13,791 nt of DNA, from NCBI GenBank assembly GCA_025360235.1, contig JANYCO010000056.1, forward strand, positions 1 through 13,791. The letters run 5' to 3'. Position numbers and translations under genes: made by a program. Of the stretch, positions 1-8,007 are shown in pieces. The notes below the pieces were generated by a model. The model was not told where the DNA came from, searched no databases, and worked only from the letters and a program-made list of their open reading frames with translations. Position 1 is the first letter of the stretch; the number at the start of each line of letters is the position of its first letter. The stretch comes from Cytophagales bacterium. GTDB taxonomy: Bacteria > Bacteroidota > Bacteroidia > Cytophagales > Cytophagaceae.

Positions 1-2
1 CC

Positions 3-734
3 TGGAAAAAAAATGAAACAGAATTACATCGAACTATTGGCATTTCATTTCAGGAAACAAAATTTATGGATAAGCTTTCTGTTAAAGAAACACTCCAGAT
101 GTTTGCTTGTTTTTATAAATTAAATGAAACAAGAGTAGAGGAAGTATTGGAATTGGTAAATCTTCAATCCAAACAAAAAAGTTATACGGTAAATTTATCC
201 GGAGGCCAGCGTCAGCGTTTAGCGCTCGGGGTGGCATTGCTTCATAAGCCCAAAGTACTTTTGCTCGATGAACCTACTACTGGTCTGGATCCCACAGCCA
301 GACGGGAAGTATGGAATATTTTAGAAAAATTAAAACGGGAAGAAAACACTTCTATGATTCTTACTACTCATTATATGGAAGAAGCAGAATTTCTTTGCGA
401 CCGCATTGTGATCATGGATCAGGGGCGGTTTATAGCTCAGGGGACGCTGGAAGAATTAGTATCCAAATACAGTGAAGGGGAAGTTATTGAATTTAATCTT
501 GGACAAACATTACCCGAAGATCCGCAAACCTTTATTAAAGGAGTAAAGGGAATCATCTGGGATATTCCTTTGAAAAGAGGGAAGATGAACGTTGAAAGTA
601 TTTCAAGAACACTCCCATTATTTATTCAATACCTAACTGATCATCAAATTTCAATAACGGAATTAGAATGCAGGAAAATGAGGCTTGATGATTTGTTTAT
701 TTCTATGACAGGAAGGAGTTTGAATGAAAACTAA
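3..734 (+). CDS. ABC-2 type exporter ATP-binding subunit (5' truncated by window edge)
   Basis: This is the ATPase subunit of an ABC exporter, which hydrolyses ATP on the cytoplasmic side to drive the permease encoded next. The reading frame is open to the left edge (position 3), so the ATG at 66 is internal; the residues before it (IGISFQET) are the Q-loop region, which belongs inside the domain. In the 243 visible residues the Q-loop Gln is at about 17, the ABC signature LSGGQ at 65-69, Walker B VLLLDEP at 85-91 with the D-loop just after, and the H-loop His in LTTHYMEEAE at about 123. The Walker A P-loop and the start lie upstream of the window. The roughly 100-residue C-terminal extension after the nucleotide-binding domain is usual for CcmA/DrrA-like exporters. 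It overlaps the permease gene by 11 bp, so the two are translationally coupled. The substrate is unknown; drug, lipid or polysaccharide export are all possible. Confidence 0.95.
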   Translation, partial: WKKNETELHRTIGISFQETKFMDKLSVKETLQMFACFYKLNETRVEEVLELVNLQSKQKSYTVNLSGGQRQRLALGVALLHKPKVLLLDEPTTGLDPTARREVWNILEKLKREENTSMILTTHYMEEAEFLCDRIVIMDQGRFIAQGTLEELVSKYSEGEVIEFNLGQTLPEDPQTFIKGVKGIIWDIPLKRGKMNVESISRTLPLFIQYLTDHQISITELECRKMRLDDLFISMTGRSLNEN

Positions 735-1788
735 TCCTCTTGTTTCTCTTGTCGTAATAAATTTCAAAAATTTCTTTCGGGAACCAGGGGCACTGTTTTG
801 GTCATTCGCCTTTCCGATAGCAATGGCGTGGATTCTAGGGGTTGCCTTTTCAGGAACTCCTGCAAAGAAATATAAAGTATTACTATCAGGAGACAGTACC
901 CTTTCACAAATATATCCCAACGAGAAGAAAAAAGATTTTATAAAAGAAATTGCGACCGGAACCGGAATGTCAGTAACTGCCGTCTTTGAAACTGTTTCGT
1001 TAGAAAAAATAAAGGAAGCCCTCCAAAAGGGAGCTTGTATTTTATACATTGATCTGCGCAATGGGCAACCTGTATTTCATTATGATGCCAGTAATTCAGA
1101 TGCAGCAAACCTTTATGTGTTGCTGGAAAGAGATATCGCACTAGTAGCGGGTAAAAAAAGTTTTCCAATAGCACAGATCACCACAAAAGGAACGAGGTAT
1201 ATTGATTTTCTTATACCAGGCTTATTGGCCATGGGTATTATGAATTCCTGTGTATGGGGAATAAGCTGGTTTTTGATCGAACTCAGAATAAAAAAATTAT
1301 TAAGGAGAATGGTTGCTACACCAATGAAAAAATCAGATTTTATACTTTCCCATTTTATAGGAAGATTATTATTAACCTTATTTGAGGCTTCGGTATTATT
1401 CTTTTTTTCCTGGCTTTTCTTCGATTTGGAAATAACCGGAAGTTCAGTGGCTTTAATTCCTTTGTTTTTTTCAGGGATTCTGGCTTTTGGGGGAATAGGT
1501 TTGATCTTAGCCTCCCGCACCCAAAGTACTTATGTTGGGAATGGGCTTATTAATGCCGTAGTTCTACCTATGACCATCGTTTCGGGGATTTTCTTTAGTT
1601 ATGAAGGGTTCCCAAATTGGTTGATTCCTATTATTAAGATATTGCCACTCACCATTCTAACTGATTCTATTAGAGCGGTCTTTAATGAAGGAGCCGGTTT
1701 TTCGGAGATCTTTTGGCCTTGTTCAATACTGACTTTACTGGGATTAATCTTTTATTACACGGGCTTGAAATTGTTCAAATGGTATTGA
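724..1788 (+). CDS. ABC-2 type exporter permease
   Basis: This is the 354-residue membrane subunit partnering the upstream ATPase. The layout is that of the ABC-2 permease family: a first membrane segment at about 22-42, an extracytoplasmic loop of roughly 115 residues, then five hydrophobic segments near 161-185, 210-233, 240-263, 274-292 and 330-350. Between segments 2 and 3 is the cytoplasmic coupling stretch with the family pattern R-x-x-A-T-P (RRMVATPMKKSDF, 194-206), expected to contact the ATPase. The start ATG lies inside the end of the ATPase gene (11-bp overlap), which supports an operon. Full-length, with no frameshift. Nothing in the sequence reveals the substrate. Confidence 0.93.
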   Translation: MKTNPLVSLVVINFKNFFREPGALFWSFAFPIAMAWILGVAFSGTPAKKYKVLLSGDSTLSQIYPNEKKKDFIKEIATGTGMSVTAVFETVSLEKIKEALQKGACILYIDLRNGQPVFHYDASNSDAANLYVLLERDIALVAGKKSFPIAQITTKGTRYIDFLIPGLLAMGIMNSCVWGISWFLIELRIKKLLRRMVATPMKKSDFILSHFIGRLLLTLFEASVLFFFSWLFFDLEITGSSVALIPLFFSGILAFGGIGLILASRTQSTYVGNGLINAVVLPMTIVSGIFFSYEGFPNWLIPIIKILPLTILTDSIRAVFNEGAGFSEIFWPCSILTLLGLIFYYTGLKLFKWY

Positions 1789-1881
1789 GGTGGCTATTAA
1801 GAAAAGAATTATTCGCCTTTTTTTATTACAAATCCTTGAAATTTTTATTTTTTCTGCTAATATTTGGTAACTTAAATCCCA

Positions 1882-1901
1882 CAAATGGGAATGACCATTT
1901 G
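1882..1901. other. Small hairpin in the permease-SBP gap
   Basis: A 7-bp perfect inverted repeat, CAAATGG (1882-1888) and CCATTTG (1895-1901), with a 6-nt loop; it can be extended imperfectly by AAA/CC pairing with GG/TTT outside. No T-run follows on the plus strand, so it is a weak terminator candidate at best. It lies about 40 bp before the SBP start and could instead be a 5'-leader structure. This 152-bp gap holds nothing else I can defend. Confidence 0.3.
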
Positions 1902-1940
1902 GGTTTGACTAACAATTCAATTTTTTATTAAAAATTTAAA

Positions 1941-3692
1941 ATGAAAAAGACATTAATTTCTTTTCTTTCGGTTGCTTTACTTGTAAGCGCTTGTGGCCCT
2001 TCAAACGATAGCAACGTAGATCCAAATGCATTAGTAGAAGCCAAAGGTGGCAAATATTATGGCGGTACTTTCATAGTGAATGAATCCGATTATATTAAAA
2101 ACCTATTCCCTCATAATATCATAGATGCGATCTCTTACCGAGTGGCCTCTCAGATCTATGAAGGGCTTATGAAATTTGATCAAAAAGACTTAAGTCTTAA
2201 AAACGGTATTGCAGAAAGCTATACCGTGGATTCTTCGCAAACAGTGTACACCTTTAAATTAAGAAAAGGGGTTATGTTTCATGACGATGAATGCTTCTCA
2301 GGCGGCAAAGGCAGAGAAGTGACTGCAGAGGATGTAAAATATTGCTTTACGTTACTATGTACTCCTAGCGTAACCAACCAAGGGTTTAGCTGTTTGGACG
2401 GTATTGTAAAAGGAGCCAAGGAATATTATGTTGCTGCTAAGGATGGCAAAAAGCCAGGATTTGAAGTAGAAGGTATCAAGGTAATTGATGCATCAACAAT
2501 TCAATTCACGCTTACTGCTCCAAATTCTATCTTCCTTAATAACTTAGCGCGACCATTTACCTTTATCTTCCCAAAAGAAGCATATGAGAAATACGACAAA
2601 GAAATGAGGATAAAAGCAGTTGGTACTGGCCCATTCTCTATTTCTAAAGTGGAAGAAGGAAATGTTGTTGTACTTAAGAAAAACGAAAACTATTATTTGT
2701 CCGATAAAGACGGAAATAAACTTCCTTATTTGAATGGAATAAAAGTTAAATTTTTAAAAGACAAAAAATCTGAACTGTTAGAATTTAAAAACGGTCGTTT
2801 GAATATGATGTACCGTATGCCTACAGATTATATTATAGAAATAGAAGAACAAACTGCACAGAAAACAGGTGTATATGGAGAATACGAACTTCAGAGAACT
2901 CCTGAAATGGCAACGCACCTTTTATGTTTCCTGAACAATGGAAAAATGTTCAGCAACAAAAATCTAAGAAAGGCAATCTCTTATGCAATCAACAGAAAGA
3001 AAATTCTTGAAGCAGTATTGAATGGAGAAGGCTACTGGCATGCTATCTATGGCATCACTCCGGTAGATGCTTTCAAAGGATACGATGTTAAAAAAATAAA
3101 AGGATACGACCTGAACTTGGATTCAGCTAATATGTATTTGAAAAAAGCTGGGTTCAAAAAAGGAGCTGATGTTCCTAAAATCACGCTTGAATTAAACTCT
3201 GATGGTGACAGAAACATTGCAGTAGCAGAAGAAGTAAAAAAACAACTTAAAGAAAATCTTGACATTAATGTCGACATCAATGTGGTTACAACTCCGGCAT
3301 TGGCAGAGATCATGCAGAGTGGGAAAAGTGATTTCTTTCGTTTAGGTTGGTTTGCCGATTATCCAAGTCCTGAAAACTTCCTTTGGTTCTTCTACGGTAA
3401 AAATGTACCTGCTACAATGGATGAAATTTCTTATCCAAACTTTACAAGATACGTGAATCCTAAGTTTGATGAATTGTACGAAGCAGGCTTAAGAGCAAAA
3501 ACGCAGGAAGAGGCGTATGGCTATTTCTTAAAAGCAGAACAAATTGCAATGGATGATGCACCTGTTATTGCCCTTTGGTATGATGAAGGATACAGATTGC
3601 TTCAATCTACAGTAAGGGGATTGGACAACAACGCTATGCAGTTTAGGGATTTTACCGGAGTGTATTTTATACCTGGAACAAAAAAGAAATAG
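1941..3692 (+). CDS. ABC transporter substrate-binding lipoprotein, SBP family 5 (oligopeptide-binding type)
   Basis: A 583-residue solute-binding protein of the OppA/DppA (SBP_bac_5) family, which captures peptides or similar solutes outside the inner membrane. The N-terminus MKKTLISFLSVALLVSAC is a type II signal peptide with the lipobox LVSAC and lipidated Cys18. Family hallmarks follow: YYGGTFIVNESD-like N-terminus, SQIYEGLMKFD (about 70-80), TVYTFKLRKGVMFHDD (about 100-115), TAEDVKYCF, GTGPFSISKVEEGNVVVLKKNENYY, and the C-terminal SPENFLWFFYG region and APVIALWYDEGY. No DppBCDF-type permease or ATPase lies beside it; the upstream ABC genes encode an exporter and are not obvious partners. 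It has its own leader of about 150 bp and ends at a strong terminator, so it may be its own transcription unit. Peptide specificity cannot be read from sequence. Confidence 0.93.
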   Translation: MKKTLISFLSVALLVSACGPSNDSNVDPNALVEAKGGKYYGGTFIVNESDYIKNLFPHNIIDAISYRVASQIYEGLMKFDQKDLSLKNGIAESYTVDSSQTVYTFKLRKGVMFHDDECFSGGKGREVTAEDVKYCFTLLCTPSVTNQGFSCLDGIVKGAKEYYVAAKDGKKPGFEVEGIKVIDASTIQFTLTAPNSIFLNNLARPFTFIFPKEAYEKYDKEMRIKAVGTGPFSISKVEEGNVVVLKKNENYYLSDKDGNKLPYLNGIKVKFLKDKKSELLEFKNGRLNMMYRMPTDYIIEIEEQTAQKTGVYGEYELQRTPEMATHLLCFLNNGKMFSNKNLRKAISYAINRKKILEAVLNGEGYWHAIYGITPVDAFKGYDVKKIKGYDLNLDSANMYLKKAGFKKGADVPKITLELNSDGDRNIAVAEEVKKQLKENLDINVDINVVTTPALAEIMQSGKSDFFRLGWFADYPSPENFLWFFYGKNVPATMDEISYPNFTRYVNPKFDELYEAGLRAKTQEEAYGYFLKAEQIAMDDAPVIALWYDEGYRLLQSTVRGLDNNAMQFRDFTGVYFIPGTKKK

Positions 3693-3746
3693 ACCACTGA
3701 TTGAACGGATTAAGTGATTTCGCGGATTCCTTTATAAGATAAAAAA

Positions 3747-3783
3747 ATAAAAAAAGAGCAACCTTTGGTTGCTCTTTTTTTAT
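3747..3783. terminator. Bidirectional intrinsic terminator between convergent genes
   Basis: A 17-bp perfect stem (3747-3763 with 3767-3783) around a 3-nt TTT loop. The core is GAGCAACC/GGTTGCTC, flanked by an A-run on the left and a T-run on the right, so it works as a U-tailed hairpin on either strand. It sits 54 bp after the SBP stop and 31 bp beyond the nadD stop on the other strand, exactly where two converging transcripts should end. Confidence 0.93.
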
Positions 3784-3813
3784 AAAATCGGAGAAATCCC
3801 TAATTTCATTTAA

Positions 3814-4386
3814 TCAACGATAAAAGAGTTTTTTATGAATATACGCCTCAACTTGTTCTGTCACCAGATAACGAATAGATTTCCCTTCTTTTATATTGCT
3901 TCTGATATAGGTAGCAGAAATATCTAACAGAGGGGCAGGAACAAATTTTACTTTCGGATGCTCGGAAAGGTTTGTTTTTTCTGCGGCTGGTCTTGGGTAT
4001 ACATACAATTCATAATACTCAAGAATTTTATCGTAATTTTTCCATTTAATAAAAGAAGCCAGATTATCTTCACCAATGATAAGCACAAACTGATGTTGAG
4101 GATATTTTTCAGATAGATAGGTAAGCGTATCGATGGTGTAGCTTGGCTTGGACAAATGAAACTCTACATCAGTGACTTTTAATTTATAGCTGTCGTTTAC
4201 TGCTAACGAAACCATTTCATAACGGTCAAACTCATGAAGGAGGCTTGCATTTTTTTTTAAAGGATTTTGAGGAGATACTACTAACCAAACCTCTTGAAGA
4301 TCGGAGTTCTCAGCCATTGTATTGGCAATAATTAAATGACCAATATGGATAGGATTAAAAGAGCCGAAAAATAAACCAATCTTCAT
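3814..4386 (-). CDS. nadD: Nicotinate-nucleotide adenylyltransferase
   Basis: NadD transfers AMP from ATP to nicotinate mononucleotide, giving deamido-NAD in NAD(P) biosynthesis in the cytoplasm. The 190-residue protein begins MKIGLFFGSFNPIHIGH: the nucleotidyltransferase motif GSFNPIHIGH is at residues 8-17, and the second conserved element ISATYIR (the ISSTxIR motif) is at 156-162. Length and motif spacing are normal for bacterial NadD. A TTG codon two codons upstream would add two residues, but the ATG at 4386 gives the canonical family N-terminus, so I prefer it. It is the last gene of the minus-strand cluster, separated from the SDR gene by a 66-bp gap containing a long hairpin, so it may or may not share that transcript. 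Confidence 0.96.
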   Translation of the reverse strand: MKIGLFFGSFNPIHIGHLIIANTMAENSDLQEVWLVVSPQNPLKKNASLLHEFDRYEMVSLAVNDSYKLKVTDVEFHLSKPSYTIDTLTYLSEKYPQHQFVLIIGEDNLASFIKWKNYDKILEYYELYVYPRPAAEKTNLSEHPKVKFVPAPLLDISATYIRSNIKEGKSIRYLVTEQVEAYIHKKLFYR

Positions 4387-4391
4387 TTTCA

Positions 4392-4450
4392 ATTTTGAGT
4401 TATGAATTTTGAGTTATGAATTAATAGTTCAACATTCATAACTCAAAATT
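4392..4450. repeat. 14-bp tandem repeat plus inverted copy forming an AT-rich hairpin
   Basis: The unit ATTTTGAGTTATGA occurs twice in tandem (4392-4405 and 4406-4419) and once inverted, giving a 17-bp perfect stem (4405-4421 with 4434-4450) around a 12-nt loop. It fills almost the whole gap between the SDR and nadD genes. A related stretch, CATAACTCATAATTTT, occurs at 9215-9230, which suggests a dispersed intergenic family. On the minus strand it could act as a hairpin in the SDR-nadD transcript, either attenuating or protecting the message; it has no clean U-tract. Confidence 0.75.
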
Positions 4451-4452
4451 AT

Positions 4453-5181
4453 TTATACGCAATATCCTCCATCTATATTCAGCACTGTGCCTGTAATATA
4501 GTTGGCTTCGTCAGAAGCAAGGAAGAAGTAGGCATTAGCAATATCTTCAGCTGTACCGATTTTTCTTGCTGGGATTTTTTCCTTGATCGACTTAATAACC
4601 ATTGCTGTATTTTTATTGATGTACTCGCTGTCTATATAGCCAGGAGCAATTGTATTTACAGTTATATTATGTTTGCTAAGTTCCAATGCCCAAAGTTTTG
4701 AAATGCCTATTACACCATTTTTTACTGCTGAATAGTTTGCCTGATTTACATCTCCGTATAAACCTAGAAGCGCCGTAGTATTAATAATTCTTCCATAATT
4801 ATTAAGAAGCATATAAGGGGAAACTGCTTTGATACAATTCATAACGCCACTAAGACTTTTGTCGATCAATTTTGACCAATCACTCTCCCCAGCATCTATA
4901 CTGGAGGCTGCATTATTGATTAGGATATCTATGCGTTGGTATTTTTCGTAAATTTCTTTTGCTCTTTTTTCTGTCTCTTCAAGATTTGTATTGTCTACTT
5001 TCTGAAAATCTACGGTGCATTTTTGAGCCTTTAGATTGGCTACTACGATTTTTCCTTTTTGTTCGTCGGTGTCCCAGAGAATAACTTTAGCGCCTGACTT
5101 ACAAAATTTATTAATGGAGGCGGTGGCTATGCTATCTGCCCCTCCACTTATAATGACAATTTTGTTTTCTGATTTTCTCAT
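4453..5181 (-). CDS. Short-chain dehydrogenase/reductase family protein with degenerate active site
   Basis: A 242-residue protein of classical SDR (FabG-like) size and fold order. Retained features are the beta-2 acidic residues (LWDTDE, about 35-40), NNAA at 89-92, the catalytic pair Y150-S-A-V-K154, VNTIAPGYI near 175-183 and the C-terminal ITGTVLNIDGGY. Aligning by eye to FabG, the cofactor motif TGxxxGIG reads SGGADSIA (12-19), losing two of three glycines; the tetrad Asn position is Ser109 (DKSLSG); the catalytic Ser position is Ala137 (GRIINTTALLG). The enzyme may therefore be catalytically impaired, use the cofactor differently, or have a non-enzymatic role. The ATG overlaps the menA stop by 4 bp (ATGA), implying translational coupling with menA and a possible link to quinone metabolism. 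The substrate is unknown. Confidence 0.9.
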   Translation of the reverse strand: MRKSENKIVIISGGADSIATASINKFCKSGAKVILWDTDEQKGKIVVANLKAQKCTVDFQKVDNTNLEETEKRAKEIYEKYQRIDILINNAASSIDAGESDWSKLIDKSLSGVMNCIKAVSPYMLLNNYGRIINTTALLGLYGDVNQANYSAVKNGVIGISKLWALELSKHNITVNTIAPGYIDSEYINKNTAMVIKSIKEKIPARKIGTAEDIANAYFFLASDEANYITGTVLNIDGGYCV

Positions 5182-6092
5182 GATACAGCCAGAAGTATTC
5201 CTGTTCCAAAACTAAAAACAAAGACAAGTGTGCTTATTGCCATTTGTTTTAGATAAGGGTCTAGATCTCGGGAATCGAGTGTTTTAACTTTTACAATATT
5301 AATAATAAAAAGCGGAACTGAAACTAAAAACAACAGCTGCCATGGATTTTTATAGGTAATAATGATATAGATCACCGCACAAAGAAAGCCTGCAGAAAGC
5401 AGTACAATATGGTACAAGACGGCTTTTTCTCTCCCAAGCCTTGAAGGAATGGTTCGTTTTCCTGCTTCAGTATCTGATACAATATCCCGGATATTATTTA
5501 TGTTCAGAACACCTGTTGCGAAAAGTCCACATGAGGTGGCTGGTAAGATAGTTGCAGCATATAATTCACCTGTTTGAAGAAAAAAACTTCCGCAAACTCC
5601 TACCCATCCAAAAAAGATAAGAACAGAAATATCTCCCAGACCAGAATAACCATAAGGGTTCTTTCCTGCAGTATATTTTATAGAAGCTATAATTGCAAAT
5701 ACGCCAAGTACAAGAAAAAAGCCGAAGGTATTGATCGATTGAAAAGTGTCGCTGATGTATAGTAATGTTATTCCGGTAGCAAAGGATAAGAATGAAAACA
5801 ATACAATAGCATTTTTCATTGCAGCAGGACTTATCTCTCCTGATTGCACTGCTCTTTCCGGGCCAATACGGCCGATCAGATCAGCGCCGTTTACATAATC
5901 GCCATAGTCGTTGGCAAGGTTGGATAATATCTGAAGGAGTATTGTTGTGAGAATGCACAATAAGAAGATCTCTAATTTAAAACTTCCATAAGCCGCCGCC
6001 AGAAATCCTCCCATACCAATACTTGCTACAGCGAGGGGTAGTGTTCGAAGACGGAATGCTTTTAACCAGGCGTTAGTGGATCCTTTGGCCAT
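5178..6092 (-). CDS. menA: 1,4-dihydroxy-2-naphthoate polyprenyltransferase
   Basis: MenA is an inner-membrane UbiA-superfamily prenyltransferase that attaches the polyprenyl chain to 1,4-dihydroxy-2-naphthoate, giving demethylmenaquinone. The 304-residue sequence has the first Asp-rich motif N61-D-Y-G-D65-Y-V-N-G-A-D71, followed by the MenA-typical RIGPERAVQSGEIS (75-88). The second motif is N199-N-I-R-D203-I-V-S-D207, followed by AGKRTIPSRLGR. YTAGKNPYGYSGLGD (about 140-154) is also characteristic of MenA rather than UbiA or COQ2. Multiple hydrophobic segments cover the rest. The gene begins 1 bp after the MFS stop and its own stop overlaps the SDR start, so all three are in one operon. Confidence 0.95.
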   Translation of the reverse strand: MAKGSTNAWLKAFRLRTLPLAVASIGMGGFLAAAYGSFKLEIFLLCILTTILLQILSNLANDYGDYVNGADLIGRIGPERAVQSGEISPAAMKNAIVLFSFLSFATGITLLYISDTFQSINTFGFFLVLGVFAIIASIKYTAGKNPYGYSGLGDISVLIFFGWVGVCGSFFLQTGELYAATILPATSCGLFATGVLNINNIRDIVSDTEAGKRTIPSRLGREKAVLYHIVLLSAGFLCAVIYIIITYKNPWQLLFLVSVPLFIINIVKVKTLDSRDLDPYLKQMAISTLVFVFSFGTGILLAVS

Positions 6093-6093
6093 A

Positions 6094-7314
6094 TTATGAA
6101 ACTTGTTTTACTTTAAATGAGACCAGAATACAAGCCACCAGAGCCACAATAGAGATGATGCCACAAATACCGAAATTTTCCAGAGAACCATTATTATTTT
6201 TCACTATAATAGCTCCAGCGGCAAGAATGGCAAGAGAGGATGAAAATTGTTGTATGGATGAATTGATACTCATAAAACTTCCTCTCTGACGAAGTTCAAC
6301 ACTGGAAGTCATCATCGACATGGCAGGAACGAAACGTGCTCCAAAGAAAATAAAAAAGATACTACTCATTGTGAGTATCCAGGTATAGCTTGAAGCAGGT
6401 AGATGTGTCATAATGTATACGGGTATAACAGAAATAATTCCTGCAATTAAAAACACTCTTGGTTTCCCGAATTTATCCGCTAATCGTCCTGTTAAAGGTC
6501 CTGATATTGCAGTAGCTATACCTCCAAAGAAATAAACGAGATAAAGATCTCCTTTGCTTAATCCAGCATTTTTTACAAGATAATCAGAAAGGAAAGGTAC
6601 TACCGTAAGGCCTGAGATCATTAGTAAGGACATAAATAAAAACGACCAACGAACATTTGGATTCAGGAATAGGCCTTTAATTTTTTGTAGAGTGCCACTG
6701 AAATCAAGATTGGTTACATGTGAAGTAATGGAAGGCATTTTGAACCATGTAAATAATAATACGATAAGACTTAGTAGTGTAATAAAATAAAAGGGAGCAT
6801 GCCAATCAAATACATCGGCAAGTAGAATACCTATCGGGAGTCCGATAACGGAGGCAGCAGAAAAGGCAGCCATTACAATGCCTGTTGCTTTGCCTCTTCT
6901 TTCCTGAGGAATAACATCACCAACTACGGATAGAATTACAGAGCCTAATACACCTCCAAAAGCACCAGCAAGAATTCTGGAAGTCATTAAGGAATAATAC
7001 TCAGGTGAAATGGCACAGGCAAAATTGCTGATGGTAAATCCGGAATACAGGAAAATAAGAGTAGTGCGTCTGTCGAATTTGTCCACGAAGAATGCCCCTG
7101 CAATTCCTGCTACCCCTGCGCTTAATGCATAGGAAGCCTGAAGTAAGCTGAATCGTTGCGGACTAAGGGATAGAGCTTCAGTTAAGAATGGATTGAGTGG
7201 TGCCATAATCACGAAATCCATAATATGGGTAAAGTTGATTGCTGCCAGAATGAATAGTAGTAAGCCTTCTTTTATTGGAACAGCTGGTGTTGAGTTTGTA
7301 TTTTGAATTGACAT
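6094..7314 (-). CDS. MFS transporter, AraJ/drug-efflux type
   Basis: A 406-residue major facilitator superfamily carrier with about 12 hydrophobic segments. The loop 2-3 motif A appears as GAFFVDKFDRRTT (about 67-79), with its half-repeat GRLADKFGKPR in the second half (about 273-283). The motif C region reads SVIGLPIGILLADVFDWHAPF (about 155-175), as in DHA1-type antiporters and sugar or amino acid effluxers. The short N-terminal tail (MSIQNTNST) is cytoplasmic. Tight packing against menA (1-bp gap) suggests cotranscription. The substrate cannot be inferred. Confidence 0.92.
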   Translation of the reverse strand: MSIQNTNSTPAVPIKEGLLLFILAAINFTHIMDFVIMAPLNPFLTEALSLSPQRFSLLQASYALSAGVAGIAGAFFVDKFDRRTTLIFLYSGFTISNFACAISPEYYSLMTSRILAGAFGGVLGSVILSVVGDVIPQERRGKATGIVMAAFSAASVIGLPIGILLADVFDWHAPFYFITLLSLIVLLFTWFKMPSITSHVTNLDFSGTLQKIKGLFLNPNVRWSFLFMSLLMISGLTVVPFLSDYLVKNAGLSKGDLYLVYFFGGIATAISGPLTGRLADKFGKPRVFLIAGIISVIPVYIMTHLPASSYTWILTMSSIFFIFFGARFVPAMSMMTSSVELRQRGSFMSINSSIQQFSSSLAILAAGAIIVKNNNGSLENFGICGIISIVALVACILVSFKVKQVS

Positions 7315-7335
7315 AAAATTAGTTAAAAATTCTGT

Positions 7336-7971
7336 TTAACATTTCCTTCGTATTCTTTTTCTCCCTTTGCCGTTACAATTATAACAGATAATTTTTTCCT
7401 TTAACGTTCCTTTGCATACCGTGCATTTCACTATTTTTTCTCCATTACAACGATGGCAGGTGTGAAAAGTATTTCCAAAACTATTGCTGGCCGTAGCTAC
7501 ACCACTTCCTTTACAAAGAGGACAAATTTCGACGCCTTTTCCTTTACAGTGCCTGCAAGCGATTTCAACGGTTGAATCCCCATAACAAATATCACATTCC
7601 ATATAAACATCATGATAGCCAGTCTCCTTGCAGTCTGCCTGAATAAGCGCTTCGTGTGCTTTGTGAGAAAGAGGACCTTCTTCCCCTTGCAGCATTATAT
7701 ATTTATTAAGGGCTGCACGACTCTGAGCATATTTGTTTAGATTAAGTAAAGTATAGCCATAAAAATAAGCGAGTTCATCAGGAACAGCGGTTTTAAGAGC
7801 AAAGATTTTTTTGAAAATATCGTTCGCCTCAGAAAATTTTTTCTCTTCTACTTTCTGTTTTGCCAGTTCAAGATAATGGTTAGCTAAAGTATCTTTAGGT
7901 GTTTGTCCAAAAGATAAGTTAAAGCCTGTTATAAGGAAACTGCAATAAAAGACCAGAATAAAACGCTTCAT
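7336..7971 (-). CDS. Exported protein: TPR-like segment plus DnaJ-type cysteine-rich zinc-binding region
   Basis: A 211-residue protein not recognised as a named family. Residues 1-22 form a signal peptide (KRFILVFYCSFLITGFNL...FGQ). Residues 27-96 look like one or two TPR-like helix pairs (LAKQKVEEKKFSEANDIFKKI; YFYGYTLLNLNKYAQSRAALNKYI). From about 126 to the end there are six CxxC pairs: CDIC 126, CRHC 139, CPLC 150, CHRC 172, CTVC 183 and CYNC 196, several followed by GxG or GK as in the DnaJ zinc-finger CxxCxGxG repeat. The C-terminus is very basic (GKGRKRIRRKC). A DnaJ-like zinc domain behind a signal peptide is odd, because DnaJ acts in the cytosol. It starts 36 bp after the upstream gene and stops 21 bp before the MFS start, so it probably belongs to the same operon. 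Confidence 0.85.
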   Translation of the reverse strand: MKRFILVFYCSFLITGFNLSFGQTPKDTLANHYLELAKQKVEEKKFSEANDIFKKIFALKTAVPDELAYFYGYTLLNLNKYAQSRAALNKYIMLQGEEGPLSHKAHEALIQADCKETGYHDVYMECDICYGDSTVEIACRHCKGKGVEICPLCKGSGVATASNSFGNTFHTCHRCNGEKIVKCTVCKGTLKEKIICYNCNGKGRKRIRRKC

Positions 7972-8007
7972 GCAAAAGATACTTTACCTAAATATAGTAA
8001 AAATTCA

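Noticed and set aside
663..1520. Antisense open frames inside the permease gene
   Set aside because: They are shadows of a well-supported coding frame, with compositions unlike real proteins and no recognisable domains.
1..3692. One complete peptide-uptake ABC system made of the three plus-strand genes
   Set aside because: The permease is an ABC-2 exporter type, whereas SBP family 5 proteins work with DppB/DppC-type importers; the adjacency is probably incidental.
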